Assembly (NCBI RefSeq): GCF_007954275.1
Contig: NZ_VOLT01000006.1
Coordinates: 1 to 64,000 of the forward strand
DNA: 64,000 nt
Origin: Colwellia demingiae
GTDB taxonomy: Bacteria; Pseudomonadota; Gammaproteobacteria; Enterobacterales; Alteromonadaceae
Direction: 5' to 3'
Under the pieces are notes generated by a model that saw only the letters and a program-made list of their open reading frames with translations, searched no databases and was not told the origin of the DNA. Below are positions 8,464 through 17,117 of this stretch, in pieces. A program made the translations under genes and the position numbers. Each line of letters opens with the position of its first letter. Positions within the stretch are counted from its first letter, which is position 1.

Positions 8464-9590
8464 TAATCTTCATCCTTCTTTTTTTTGTTATATCTTTCGT
8501 ATCGACTGTCCTTCAATGAAAGTGTGTTTAATATGTCAACCCTACCCATCACAACAGCATAATAGAATACGTATATTTTGGTCATCTCATAATCCGTATG
8601 GCCCATCCATTGACTCACAAATACCATTGGGTCTTTACCCTTTTTATAACAGTAGGTTACTGAATTTGTCGCGTAACACTTTCTTAAAGTGTGATAACGG
8701 CGAGCAAGCCAATCATCTATGTTTTCCACCCCCTTTAAAATCCGAGCTTTCACACACCTTTCAAAGAGCTTTGTGCCAAATTTCTTATCGACTAGGTCTT
8801 TACCCGATTTAGCAGCCATTAAAGATCCTGTAAGGTGCGATCCTCGATTCCAAATAAAATTGTAAATTGCTTCAGCCAATTCGACACTTACTTGTGCCGA
8901 TCTCATTTTATTCCCCTTTCCCATAATCTTTAATTTCATTGATTTGGGAGTCCAATCCTTTTGCTTAGGAAGTAACTTTCTTAATTCCTTTACATTCAGG
9001 TTATCGTAACTTACCAATTCATGCGTTCTAAACCCTGCGTAATACCCTAACTTAAGCGCAATCTCGTCTCTTTCACGTTTAAATGCACTAGTAGCAGTGA
9101 TATTAGCAAGTACATCCTCTTCAAAAGATTTTTTATCCATGTAAATTTGAAGTATTTCAGTTGATAGAACTTCTTTTTTATTTTTGACTTTTTTTAGACC
9201 TTCCCACGTAAATGAGATATTTTTCAAATTATCTGAGATCCCCAAATTAGCCATTTTCTTATAAAACTCATTTAATATAGTTGCATGATAGTTAACCGTT
9301 TCAGGTGAATTTTTTAATTTTTGAACTCTGTAACCATTAAGATAACCTGTCATCTGAGCGTCAGTAACTTGATCGTACTTTAGATCTCCTCCACTGCTAT
9401 CTAAAACTCCAAAAAAGTCTTTCAAAACTCTAGCGTAATTTTCAGTGGTACTTATAGCATTGCCAGCTTTAGCTAAGTCAAGAAGATAGAGGCCAGGCTC
9501 AAGCAAAGGAATACCATCATTATTTACCACGCAATAAAACTCTAAATATCGACCTCCAGAAGATACATTTTTAACTTTAGCTACATCCAT
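8463..9590 (-). CDS. Tyrosine recombinase (IntA-like)
   Basis: This is a site-specific recombinase of 375 residues when started at the ATG at 9588-9590, which has a GGGGTGAT ribosome-binding site seven bases ahead; the longer open frame to 9671 begins without a comparable signal. Catalytic residues in this numbering are Arg188 (YAGFRTHEL), His300 and Arg303 (RRYHTLRKCYA), His331 (WMGHTD) and a tyrosine near 340 (KIYVFY). The N-terminal region looks like a SAM-like core-binding domain. It is the first of three recombinase-type genes with tight overlaps, so all three probably act in one reaction. Confidence 0.85.
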   Translation of the reverse strand: MDVAKVKNVSSGGRYLEFYCVVNNDGIPLLEPGLYLLDLAKAGNAISTTENYARVLKDFFGVLDSSGGDLKYDQVTDAQMTGYLNGYRVQKLKNSPETVNYHATILNEFYKKMANLGISDNLKNISFTWEGLKKVKNKKEVLSTEILQIYMDKKSFEEDVLANITATSAFKRERDEIALKLGYYAGFRTHELVSYDNLNVKELRKLLPKQKDWTPKSMKLKIMGKGNKMRSAQVSVELAEAIYNFIWNRGSHLTGSLMAAKSGKDLVDKKFGTKLFERCVKARILKGVENIDDWLARRYHTLRKCYATNSVTYCYKKGKDPMVFVSQWMGHTDYEMTKIYVFYYAVVMGRVDILNTLSLKDSRYERYNKKKKDED

Positions 9591-9710
9591 TTTTATCACC
9601 CCATGTGTTACTGATAAACAGGTTTGAGATCTGCGGACAAGAGTATTTAGTGAATGTGTCAAAAGCACCAAATTAATAGATATGAGATCTTAACGATTTA
9701 TGACAAAGCG

Positions 9711-9968
9711 TTAAGAAAAGCCTCCATACTCTATTTGGCGGATATAATGAAGAAAATCATTCATTTGATTATTTCGGCAGATCTCTAGCCCTGTCTTTCC
9801 TCCAAGAGCTGGGATTTTCTCATTTTGAAACCAACTAACAGCTTGTCTATCTGAGCCTGCCCAACTAGCTATTAGGGGAAAAAAATATATTTTCTCTTTT
9901 TCATCAAAAAACTCACCACAACATTTTTCTAGCTTGTGATAGTTAGAGCTAATATCTTTCTTTTCCAC
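9711..9968 (-). CDS. DUF2384 (MbcA/ParS/Xre antitoxin toxin-binding) domain protein
   Basis: The C-terminal 50 residues fit the toxin-binding domain of Xre/MbcA/ParS antitoxins: a WF motif, then PALGGKTGLEIC and a final YIRQIEYGGFS. The usual N-terminal HTH is short or missing in this 85-residue protein. Translation starts at GTG 9968, preceded by AGAGG seven bases upstream. No RES or other toxin gene is adjacent, so it is not an intact toxin-antitoxin pair here. It lies 120 bases upstream of the first recombinase in the same direction, where it could act as a small regulator of the element; that is inference. Confidence 0.65.
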   Translation of the reverse strand: MEKKDISSNYHKLEKCCGEFFDEKEKIYFFPLIASWAGSDRQAVSWFQNEKIPALGGKTGLEICRNNQMNDFLHYIRQIEYGGFS

Positions 9969-10070
9969 TGTAGTACCTCTCTAACAAAAAGCTTAGTTAA
10001 CACGCACTAAAAATCATAGTCAAAAATCAAGATGAATTCAACACAAAATAGCAATAAAATTCAAATAGTT

Positions 10071-10175
10071 AATGCATTAATATGACACAATATTGACAGG
10101 AACTAAATGCATTAATATGACACTATATTGACAGGAACTAAATGCATTAACATGACACTATATTGATAGGGGTTT
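10071..10175. repeat. Three tandem 35-bp repeats with promoter-like content
   Basis: Units start at 10071, 10106 and 10141 with an exact 35-base period. Each begins AATGCATTAA and contains ATGACAC, TATTGACAGG and variants; copies one and two differ at a single base and copy three has drifted at its end. A TTGACA hexamer (10093-10098) is followed, after 17 bases, by TATGAC (10116-10121), a plausible sigma-70 promoter pointing away from the recombinases. The first unit also holds the palindrome TTAATGCATTAA. They may be recombinase arm sites, iterons or operators. Confidence 0.8.
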
Positions 10176-10755
10176 GTTGATTAAAAGTCCATGCGATTCG
10201 CATTAACTTTTTGGTAAGTGAAGTCATTCTCTCCTCACTAAGTCAGACTTTTCGGTGCAGTGCCCAACTTATAAAATCACGCGTCCCCCCTCTGATTTGA
10301 TACTCACTTACTGCCTGTTGATATTTTGAAGAAAAGCAGAGGTAAGGGGTAAGTAGTTTTCAATTGAACCAGCATGAGATAGTTACTGAATAAACCAATT
10401 TGTAGTCTGCCTTGTTAGCAAAATAATTACGTAGTCTTTGAAAATGTTCATTTATTTTAAGTAGTCATTTGATTTGGTGCCGATATGCCATGCGTATTTT
10501 GCATCACCTTTTTTTTTTGCTTTGCCAACTTTTGTATCGACTTTCTTTACTACTTTTAGCCATCTTCGTTTATATCATCGAATAATATGCTTTGGAATGC
10601 CATTGTCCTGTTCATTGTTTTTCAGCGGGAGTTAGTTAAAGCTGGTACTTTGAAGCAGGAAAATATTCATATCGATGTATTTTTGATCGAGAATAGTAGG
10701 CAGTATCTATGCAAGCACATATATTGAATTGAAAATTTTTCTTCTTTTGTCACAA

Positions 10756-10791
10756 AATAAAAAAGCGACCACTCAAAAGAGTAAGTCGCTT
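10756..10791 (-). terminator. Rho-independent terminator of the channel gene
   Basis: On the minus strand AAGCGAC...GTCGCTT forms a stem with an inner ACTC/GAGT pairing and is followed by a run of Ts. It lies about 50 bases past the stop of the truncated ion channel gene. Confidence 0.7.
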
Positions 10792-10838
10792 AATAATGAG
10801 TTTAGCTCTTAAATCAATTTATTAGATCTCAAACCTTT

Positions 10839-11513
10839 TTATCGATAACACCATGACATTTGTTGATATTTTAGAGTCATAAAAATACAAGGATATTTAT
10901 GACTCTTGTCAACAAAAAGAACCAAAAAGAACAAGGGGAGATAATCTGTCCAATCTTCAAAAGTGGCGACACGAAATAAAGTCAGCATAGAGATGGATAC
11001 ATCGCCCCACAACACTTCATTAATCGAGTGAAAGTACATACTACCAATCGCAGCATAGATATAGAAAATAACAAACATGAGTAGCGCGATATAGCCCATA
11101 CGAGGTATCGCTTTGAGTAATGCATTAATCAGTAAGCGCAATTCTGGCACCATGGATACTAAACGCAAAACACGAAATACGCGCAATAAACGAGCGAGTA
11201 ATACGCCAGAGCCACCCGATGGAACTAGGCTACCAATAACAATGATGGTATCAAAAATATTCCAGCCACTTTTAAAGAAACTCTTTTTCTTTGGGCAAGC
11301 TAAGTAACGAATAGATATTTCTACCGCAAAAAATACGGTAACCGCAACATCCATTAGCAATAAAATAGCAACGACGTTAGAAGATAAATTATGTGTTTTT
11401 GCGCCAATCAACAACGCAGACAATAAAATAACTGCAATAACAATACCTTGAAAAACTTTACTATTATCTATTTTTCTTAATTGTCGTTGAGCTTTTAGTA
11501 CTAAAAGACTCAT
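10839..11513 (-). pseudogene. Voltage-gated cation channel, truncated before S6
   Basis: The protein is a one-domain voltage-gated channel related to the bacterial sodium channels (Ion_trans family). Helices S1-S3 span about residues 20-100. The S4 voltage sensor has arginines every third residue (R108, R111, R114, R117), S5 runs about 140-160 and the pore filter reads ATFEDW at 183-188. Family members continue with a hydrophobic S6 and a helical tail. Here the frame ends after a low-quality 36-residue tail at residue 224. The sequence at the break contains an 11-bp inverted repeat. The start codon overlaps the stop of the upstream MBL hydrolase (TAATG). A channel lacking S6 should not conduct, so I call it a truncated gene. 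Confidence 0.65.
10861..10914. repeat. Inverted repeat at the break point of the channel gene
   Basis: AGAGTCATAAA and TTTATGACTCT form a perfect 11-bp stem around a 12-base spacer. An outer TGTTGA/TCAACA pairing extends the structure. It lies inside the aberrant C-terminal coding tail of the channel gene. It may be a small palindromic insertion or a hairpin left by a deletion. Confidence 0.6.
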
Positions 11514-12172
11514 TATCTTATTCCTACCGCTGCATCACTTACATGGGGGTTACTGCGACGTTCTTTTCCAAAGGTACTCATTGGGCCATGACCTGGGATA
11601 AAACGAACATCATCACCTAAATGGAATAGATTTTTACGAATAGAATTAATTAGCGTTGCATGATCCCCACGAGGAAAGTCAGTACGCCCTATCGAGCCAC
11701 TAAATAACACATCGCCAACTTGGGCAAGTTTTGACTCACGATGGAAAAATACGATATGACCCGGTGTATGACCCGGACAAAAATACACCTCCATAACAAT
11801 ATTACCAAAGCTAACCGTATCACCTTGATTTAAAAAACGATTTGGCGTAAATTTTTTCGCATACGAAAAATAACTACCAAAGCGTTGCTTTTGATCATCA
11901 ATACCATCTATCCAGAACTGATCTTCTTTGTGTGGCCCCTCAATCAGCACATCGTAGTGACTTGCCAGAGCATCAGTTGCACCGGCATGATCAATATGTG
12001 CATGCGTGATAAGAACCTTTTCAAGTGTTAAGCCATGTTTGGCAATACCCGCTTTAATTTTTTCGATATCACCACCAGGATCGACTACCGCGGCTTTTTT
12101 AGTGTCACTACACCAAAATAAAGTACAGTTTTGCTCAAAAGGAGTTACCGGAATAATTTCATGCTTCAACAT
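11513..12172 (-). CDS. MBL-fold hydrolase, glyoxalase II-like (YcbL type)
   Basis: This 219-residue metallo-beta-lactamase-fold protein carries the THAHIDHAGA metal-binding motif, a GHTPGH box around residues 133-138, D in GDVLFSGSIGRTDFP and the final FIPGHGP. The length and motif set match the short YcbL-type glyoxalase II proteins, which hydrolyse thioesters such as S-lactoylglutathione and bind two metal ions. It is cytoplasmic, with no signal peptide. It precedes the truncated channel gene with a one-base stop/start overlap. The exact substrate cannot be read from sequence. Confidence 0.85.
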   Translation of the reverse strand: MLKHEIIPVTPFEQNCTLFWCSDTKKAAVVDPGGDIEKIKAGIAKHGLTLEKVLITHAHIDHAGATDALASHYDVLIEGPHKEDQFWIDGIDDQKQRFGSYFSYAKKFTPNRFLNQGDTVSFGNIVMEVYFCPGHTPGHIVFFHRESKLAQVGDVLFSGSIGRTDFPRGDHATLINSIRKNLFHLGDDVRFIPGHGPMSTFGKERRSNPHVSDAAVGIR

Positions 12173-12391
12173 ATCTTGCTCTTCAATTGTTTCTATTTAC
12201 AAAAAGACAGCATTATATACCCGTTATCATTCAAAGTGCAGGATTTCAGCATATTGGATTAGTTTTAATATCCAAATATCATCCCGCTATAGTGCTAACA
12301 AAAATGTAACAAAAGCAATGAATAGTACTTCCCCTAAGCGTCTTAACTCGGTAAGCTTTGCGCAACTAATTTTATCGACTACTCACTATTT

Positions 12392-13729
12392 ATGACCACT
12401 GCTTCTTCTCGTGACTCTTTTCATTCTCGTCTTGGTTTTGTTCTCGCGGCAGCAGGTGCTGCAATAGGTTTAGGCAATATTTGGGGCTTCCCCACTCAGG
12501 CGGCAAATAATGGTGGCGGTGCCTTTTTAGTTGTTTATTTAGTCGTGACTTTTTTACTTGCTTTACCTGCACTTTATGCGGAAATTTACATTGGCAATCA
12601 AGCACAAACTAATCCAGTTTCCGCCTTAGCTAACGCTTGTGGTAAGCGCTTCAAAAACCTCGGTCACTCTGCCGGCATTATAGGTATTATTGGCGCTATG
12701 ATGATGCTCAGTTTTTATACCATAGTAGCAGGTTGGATGCTGTCGCATGCGCTAGCATCATTAGCTGAATTAGTCGGTTTAATGGACTTATCTCATTGGC
12801 TATCGACCTCAAGTACGCTCCGAAATGTAATATTTACTCCGATATTTATCGTGCTAGGGGCAGCTATCGTCCATCAAGGTGTTCACAGTGGCATAGAGCG
12901 TTGGTCAGCGAGATTAATGCCAATGTTATTAGTGATGCTGCTTGGTTTAATTATTTATATATTACAACAAGAGGGGGCGGAAGAAGGTTTGACGCTTTAC
13001 TTAGTCCCTGACTTTAGTCAAGTCACTGAGCCAAAGTTGGTTATTTCAGCCATGGGGCAAGCTTTTTTCTCACTCGCTATTGGTGTTGGCGCTATGATGG
13101 CTTATGGCTCATATATGCCTAAGGGACAAAGTGTTGGCAAGTTAGTATTATCGATAACGTTACTTGATACCTTTATTGCCTTTATTGCTGGTTTACTTAT
13201 TATCCCTGCACTCTTTGTCGCTCAACATGCCGGACAAGAAGTATTTGTAGACGGTCATCTCATTGGTGAAGGGCAACTTATATTTAATATTTTACCAACA
13301 CTATTTAGCTCTATGGGAAGCGTTGGTTTACTTGTTTCTTTTGCTTTTTTCTCACTATTATCAATTGCAGCTCTTACCTCAACCATTTCATCAACTGAAG
13401 TACCTGTTGCTTATCTAATTGAAGATAAAGCGATGACAAGAAAACGTGCGACTTGGTTCGTCTCTGGGTTGGTATTTATTGCTAGTATGTTTCTCATCGC
13501 CTTTTTTGAGCAACTATTTGGCTTAGTGATCCAGCTCCTAACCACTATTTTACAACCACTGATGTCATTATTTTACTTCATCGTTGTTGGTTGGTTGTGG
13601 AAACGCGGTAATCAACTTACCGATATTGCTCAATTAAATAAGCACACATCATTAAAATTACTTGGCTTTTATTTACGCTTTATCTGCCCTGTTCTTTTAG
13701 TCGTAGTTTTTATTAATGTAGCTTTTTAA
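12392..13729 (+). CDS. Sodium-dependent transporter, NSS family
   Basis: This 445-residue inner-membrane protein of the neurotransmitter:sodium symporter family has about eleven to twelve hydrophobic helices. The N-terminal signature is SRLGFVLAAAGAAIGLGNIWGFP, with the unwound first helix that binds sodium and substrate, followed by NNGGGAFL. Prokaryotic NSS members usually import amino acids such as tryptophan, leucine or tyrosine with sodium. It is divergent from the MBL hydrolase. Substrate is not predictable here; a marine sodium-rich habitat fits. Confidence 0.9.
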   Translation: MTTASSRDSFHSRLGFVLAAAGAAIGLGNIWGFPTQAANNGGGAFLVVYLVVTFLLALPALYAEIYIGNQAQTNPVSALANACGKRFKNLGHSAGIIGIIGAMMMLSFYTIVAGWMLSHALASLAELVGLMDLSHWLSTSSTLRNVIFTPIFIVLGAAIVHQGVHSGIERWSARLMPMLLVMLLGLIIYILQQEGAEEGLTLYLVPDFSQVTEPKLVISAMGQAFFSLAIGVGAMMAYGSYMPKGQSVGKLVLSITLLDTFIAFIAGLLIIPALFVAQHAGQEVFVDGHLIGEGQLIFNILPTLFSSMGSVGLLVSFAFFSLLSIAALTSTISSTEVPVAYLIEDKAMTRKRATWFVSGLVFIASMFLIAFFEQLFGLVIQLLTTILQPLMSLFYFIVVGWLWKRGNQLTDIAQLNKHTSLKLLGFYLRFICPVLLVVVFINVAF

Positions 13730-13805
13730 TCGCTATCTCTGATTCTTATTGAGACGAGTTAAAGGGATTGAATGTTCAGCTAACCATACTAGTTGTTGCT
13801 AATGA

Positions 13806-14579
13806 TTAGAAAGAAGTGTGAAGGGGCTCTCGATGTTTAAGATAAATGGCCTCTATGGTTCCATCAGTCGTTAGTTCTTTAATTACATCATTGACTGAGT
13901 TTCTTAGCATCTCATCTTTAAAGGCCATATGTGAATATACGTCTGGCCAAAGCCTATGTATGGTGAAATCCTTAGCCTCTATTTTTTCTTCATTTATATA
14001 ACGTTTATCTGCTAAGTCATGTAAAAAGATATGTATATCTCCGATGCGAATATCTTTCTGGCCAGCAACCATCAAATAAGTGGTCTCATCAGGCTTTGAA
14101 TGCTCACTGTATTTAGAGTTAGCGAGCGCCATTTCTTTAAAATCATCCCCAAGTAAATCTTTAGCCCCTTGATAGGCAGCAACAGAAAACCTTTTTAGAT
14201 CGGAAACTTTATTTATCTTTAGTTCGGTTGAATTTTTTGACACGGCTACATCGGTATAGCGAAAAATAGGCGCGGATAAAAAACCTTCAACTTGTGAGTT
14301 AGAGAATATATTACATGCTACATCTATTCTTTTGCCTGAATTAATTTCATGTAACAACCTATAATTACTCATATAGATAAACTTCACATTGTATCTTGGT
14401 AATTGCTTAAATATTTCTTCGGTAATTTCAAGAAACAAGCCTTGCTTATTTTCGTCCCCCAAAAAAAGCGAAAAATTGCCAACACCTATTTTTAGATCTT
14501 GTTTAGCTATTATCGAACTTGATGTAAATAATAGGGAGAATAAGAGCAAACGGTATAATATTTTAATCATATAAAACAA
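13806..14579 (-). CDS. Periplasmic solute-binding protein (SBP_bac_3-like)
   Basis: The 257-residue protein starts with a signal peptide (hydrophobic run IKILYRLLLFSLLFTSSSIIA, probable cut after AK). An extracellular solute-binding family 3 fold follows, seen in LKIGVGNFSLFLG, a GLFLEITEEIF segment and DLKRFSVAAYQGAKD. No permease or ATPase gene is adjacent, so it may be an orphan sensor-like binding protein as is common in Alteromonadales. Met1 or Met4 could be the start. Ligand unknown, perhaps an amino acid. Confidence 0.75.
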   Translation of the reverse strand: MFYMIKILYRLLLFSLLFTSSSIIAKQDLKIGVGNFSLFLGDENKQGLFLEITEEIFKQLPRYNVKFIYMSNYRLLHEINSGKRIDVACNIFSNSQVEGFLSAPIFRYTDVAVSKNSTELKINKVSDLKRFSVAAYQGAKDLLGDDFKEMALANSKYSEHSKPDETTYLMVAGQKDIRIGDIHIFLHDLADKRYINEEKIEAKDFTIHRLWPDVYSHMAFKDEMLRNSVNDVIKELTTDGTIEAIYLKHREPLHTSF

Positions 14580-14730
14580 CCCACTGACAGAGTCTTATAA
14601 ACGAGAATAAAAGAACTGATTATCGACATTACACTTTTTCTATTAATCATAATAACCAATTAACCATAAAAGAACGGTAAATAGTAGTAAATTTCTATGA
14701 TTAGATAGGAAAATGGTCCTAAGAGTACTT

Positions 14731-16104
14731 TTAGTCATGCAACTCTAAAGATTCTTTTTCACTGAGATCCACCTGCTCTATTTTCTCAAAACGGGTAGAT
14801 ATTTTATCTGCCGAAGTATGTATTTGTTTTACATCCGTTGCCGCCTGATCTATATGCATAGCAAGGTTAGCAAAACGGCCTTTAAAACGACTAAAGTCTT
14901 GTGCTAAATCGGATAAATGCGCCTGAATAATATGAATTTGTTGACGCGTCGCTTCATCTTTAAGTACCGAGCGTGCCGTTGTTAATATTGCCATTAAGGT
15001 CGTGGGAGATGTCAGCCAAACACGTTTCTTATTTGCATATTCAACGAGGTCACTTTGGTGTCCATGAATCTCGGCAAAAATGGCCTCTGCGGGAATAAAC
15101 ATAATCGCGCCGTCAGCTGTTTCGTTATCAATCAGGTACTTATCACTAATATCATTGATATGTTTTTTTATATCGACTTTAAACTGACGCAGAGCTGATT
15201 TTCGCTCTGCTTCATGAGTTTCAAAGTCCACCATTTTTCGATAGTTTTCTAACGGGAATTTAGAATCAACAACAACGTTACCCGTAGGTTTGGGTAAAAA
15301 GAGGACACAATCGGCAATTTTACCGTTTGATAGCGTATGTTGAAGTTTAAAACTTTGTTCAGGTAACACATTTCTAATTAAGCTATTTAATTGTACTTCA
15401 CCAAAGGCGCCCCGTGAGCGCTTATCATTAAGTACTTCTTGCAAGCTCACTACGTTGGTAGATAATTCAGTGATTTTTTTCTGCGCGTCATCAATTAACG
15501 CCAAACGCTGTAAAATATCACTAAAGGTTTTGGTGGTTTTTTCAAAGCCTTCAGCCAAGCGTTTTTCTACTTGACCACTAATCTCTTGTAATCGTTTATC
15601 GGTCGCTAGGGTCAAACCATCAATACGCTTACTCATTTGATCACTGCTTTGTGCCAGTGTTTTAGCCAACTCTTCTCGGTTAGCTTGGCCAGTATTATTT
15701 AGGTGCTTAATCACCTGATCTAATGATTGGCTTTGATTAGTGGCTAGCTGAGTTTGTAATTCATTTATTTGCCGCATGAGTTTAATACGTAAATCAGCCA
15801 TTTGCTGTTCAATATTATTTGATAATTGCAGTTGCTGTTTATCATGGGCTTGCAATATTTGTTGCTGGTTAATTTGTTGATAATTTTGCTGTAAATGTAA
15901 TAACTGTTCTGCAAACTGCTGGTCTAGTAACGCTTTTACGCGATCTTCTTGTTCAGAGTTTTGTGCTAACACAGCACTGTTAATACTGCTTAGTCGAAAT
16001 AACACCCATATCAGCATAAATAAAAATACTAATGCCAATGTTAGTGCGAGTGGTAAAAGGTGTTGTGGCTCTAAGGAAAAATTCATAATTGATATTACTC
16101 TCAA
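14731..16104 (-). CDS. rmuC: DNA recombination protein RmuC
   Basis: A protein of 457 residues with an N-terminal membrane anchor (LLPLALTLALVFLFMLIWVLF), a long glutamine-rich coiled coil (residues about 45-200) and the conserved RmuC domain (LSNGKIADCVLFLP, VVDSKFPLENY, MFIPAEAIFAEI). RmuC limits inversions at short inverted repeats and is thought to have a nuclease-like core. Met7 (16086) is an alternative start with a more usual N-terminus. It stands alone between a binding-protein gene and the IclR regulator. Confidence 0.9.
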   Translation of the reverse strand: MRVISIMNFSLEPQHLLPLALTLALVFLFMLIWVLFRLSSINSAVLAQNSEQEDRVKALLDQQFAEQLLHLQQNYQQINQQQILQAHDKQQLQLSNNIEQQMADLRIKLMRQINELQTQLATNQSQSLDQVIKHLNNTGQANREELAKTLAQSSDQMSKRIDGLTLATDKRLQEISGQVEKRLAEGFEKTTKTFSDILQRLALIDDAQKKITELSTNVVSLQEVLNDKRSRGAFGEVQLNSLIRNVLPEQSFKLQHTLSNGKIADCVLFLPKPTGNVVVDSKFPLENYRKMVDFETHEAERKSALRQFKVDIKKHINDISDKYLIDNETADGAIMFIPAEAIFAEIHGHQSDLVEYANKKRVWLTSPTTLMAILTTARSVLKDEATRQQIHIIQAHLSDLAQDFSRFKGRFANLAMHIDQAATDVKQIHTSADKISTRFEKIEQVDLSEKESLELHD

Positions 16105-16185
16105 GGAAAACTAGCACTTAACACTGTATTTTATTACAGTACTTATAAGGTATTAAAACATAACTCGTTATATTCAACCAGTATT

Positions 16186-16989
16186 TTAATAAGTTAGCTG
16201 CTCAATAGCACCTGCGCAGACTTTTAGTGCGGGTAAAATAGTCGTTAATATTTGCTGTTTCATTGTTTGAGAAATATGTGTACTGATACTTAACGCACCA
16301 AGAACTTTTCCGGCTTGATTTCGCACCGGAACCGAAATAGAGGTTAGGCCCAGCTCTAATTCTTGTTCTACTAAAGAATAACCTTGCTGATTTACTCGTG
16401 ATATTTCAGTTTTTAACTCTGCTTTGTTAGTGAGCGTGAAGGCAGTATATTGCTTCACTCGACAGGTTGTTAAAAAGTCATTTAATGCCTTATCTGTCAT
16501 GTCAGCTAACAGTACTCGACCTAATGATGTTGCAAAGGCAGGTAAGCGAGTACCTACATTTAGGCTAACAGACATTATCCGCTTGGTGGTGGCAACACGT
16601 CCAACATAGACAACATCTTCACCTTCTAATACTGCTGCCGAGCATGACTCATTGAGTTGCTCAACTAATTGCTGCATTAAAGGTTTTGCGTTCTGCCAAA
16701 CATCTTGAGAAGCGAGGTAAGAAAAACCCAAGTTAAGTATTTTTACCGTTAACGAAAACAGCTTCCCTTCTTGTTTAGCATAACCTTCACTTACTAAGGT
16801 CAGTAAAAAACGCCTCGCGGCTGCTCGTGTATAACCTGTGGCAGTAGCAACTTCAGACAATGTCATCGTCGGTCTGTGCTGATTAAAGGCCTGAATAACT
16901 AGCAAGCCCTTAAGTAAGGATTGTACGATTTCGGATGATTTGATCATAACTTGATCATCATCATGTTTTCCTTGTTCTTGCTTTGACAT
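16186..16989 (-). CDS. IclR-family regulator, PcaR/PobR-like
   Basis: This 267-residue regulator has an N-terminal winged helix (about 20-80; RPTMTLSEVATATGYTRAAARRFLLTL) and a C-terminal IclR effector domain (VGTRLPAFATSLGRVLLAD; ISVPVRNQAGKVLGALSISTH). The PcaR/PcaU/PobR subgroup controls the beta-ketoadipate pathway. It is divergent from pcaI, and the 128-base gap holds two sites resembling the PcaR operator. It probably activates the cluster in the presence of a 3-oxoacid-type effector such as beta-ketoadipate; that is inference. Confidence 0.85.
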   Translation of the reverse strand: MSKQEQGKHDDDQVMIKSSEIVQSLLKGLLVIQAFNQHRPTMTLSEVATATGYTRAAARRFLLTLVSEGYAKQEGKLFSLTVKILNLGFSYLASQDVWQNAKPLMQQLVEQLNESCSAAVLEGEDVVYVGRVATTKRIMSVSLNVGTRLPAFATSLGRVLLADMTDKALNDFLTTCRVKQYTAFTLTNKAELKTEISRVNQQGYSLVEQELELGLTSISVPVRNQAGKVLGALSISTHISQTMKQQILTTILPALKVCAGAIEQLTY

Positions 16990-17014
16990 TGAATTATCTC
17001 AAACCTACAATAAT

Positions 17015-17048
17015 GTTCGACATACTAACAAATGTTCGCATAGCGCAC
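17015..17048. promoter_or_regulatory. Tandem PcaR-like operator sites
   Basis: Two copies begin with GTTCG: GTTCGACATACTAAC at 17015-17029 and GTTCGCATAGCGCAC at 17034-17048, 19 bases apart. The second matches 11 of 15 positions of the PcaR site I recall from Pseudomonas putida, GTTCGATAATCGCAC. Both lie in the gap between the IclR gene and pcaI. An additional CGAACAT occurs near 17093-17099 in inverted orientation. Confidence 0.6.
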
Positions 17049-17117
17049 AACTTGTTTTAGTGAACTTTAAATATTGCCGGGTGAATAAAGCCCCGAACAT
17101 GAGATGAGTAGGACAAA

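Larger units (their letters stand above)
9969..10838. other. 870-base gene-poor stretch beside the element
   Basis: It contains three 35-bp tandem repeats (10071-10175), then about 580 bases without a recognisable gene, and a minus-strand terminator (10756-10791). A short plus-strand open frame ending near 10729 (a segment reading QRELVKAGTLKQENIHIDV) looks protein-like but is under 60 codons and unidentified; it may be a remnant. The stretch likely contains the junction between the element and the old chromosome. Confidence 0.5.

Noticed and set aside
10071-10175. CRISPR array
   Set aside because: The 35-bp units are directly adjacent with no spacers and no cas genes are nearby; they are simple tandem repeats.
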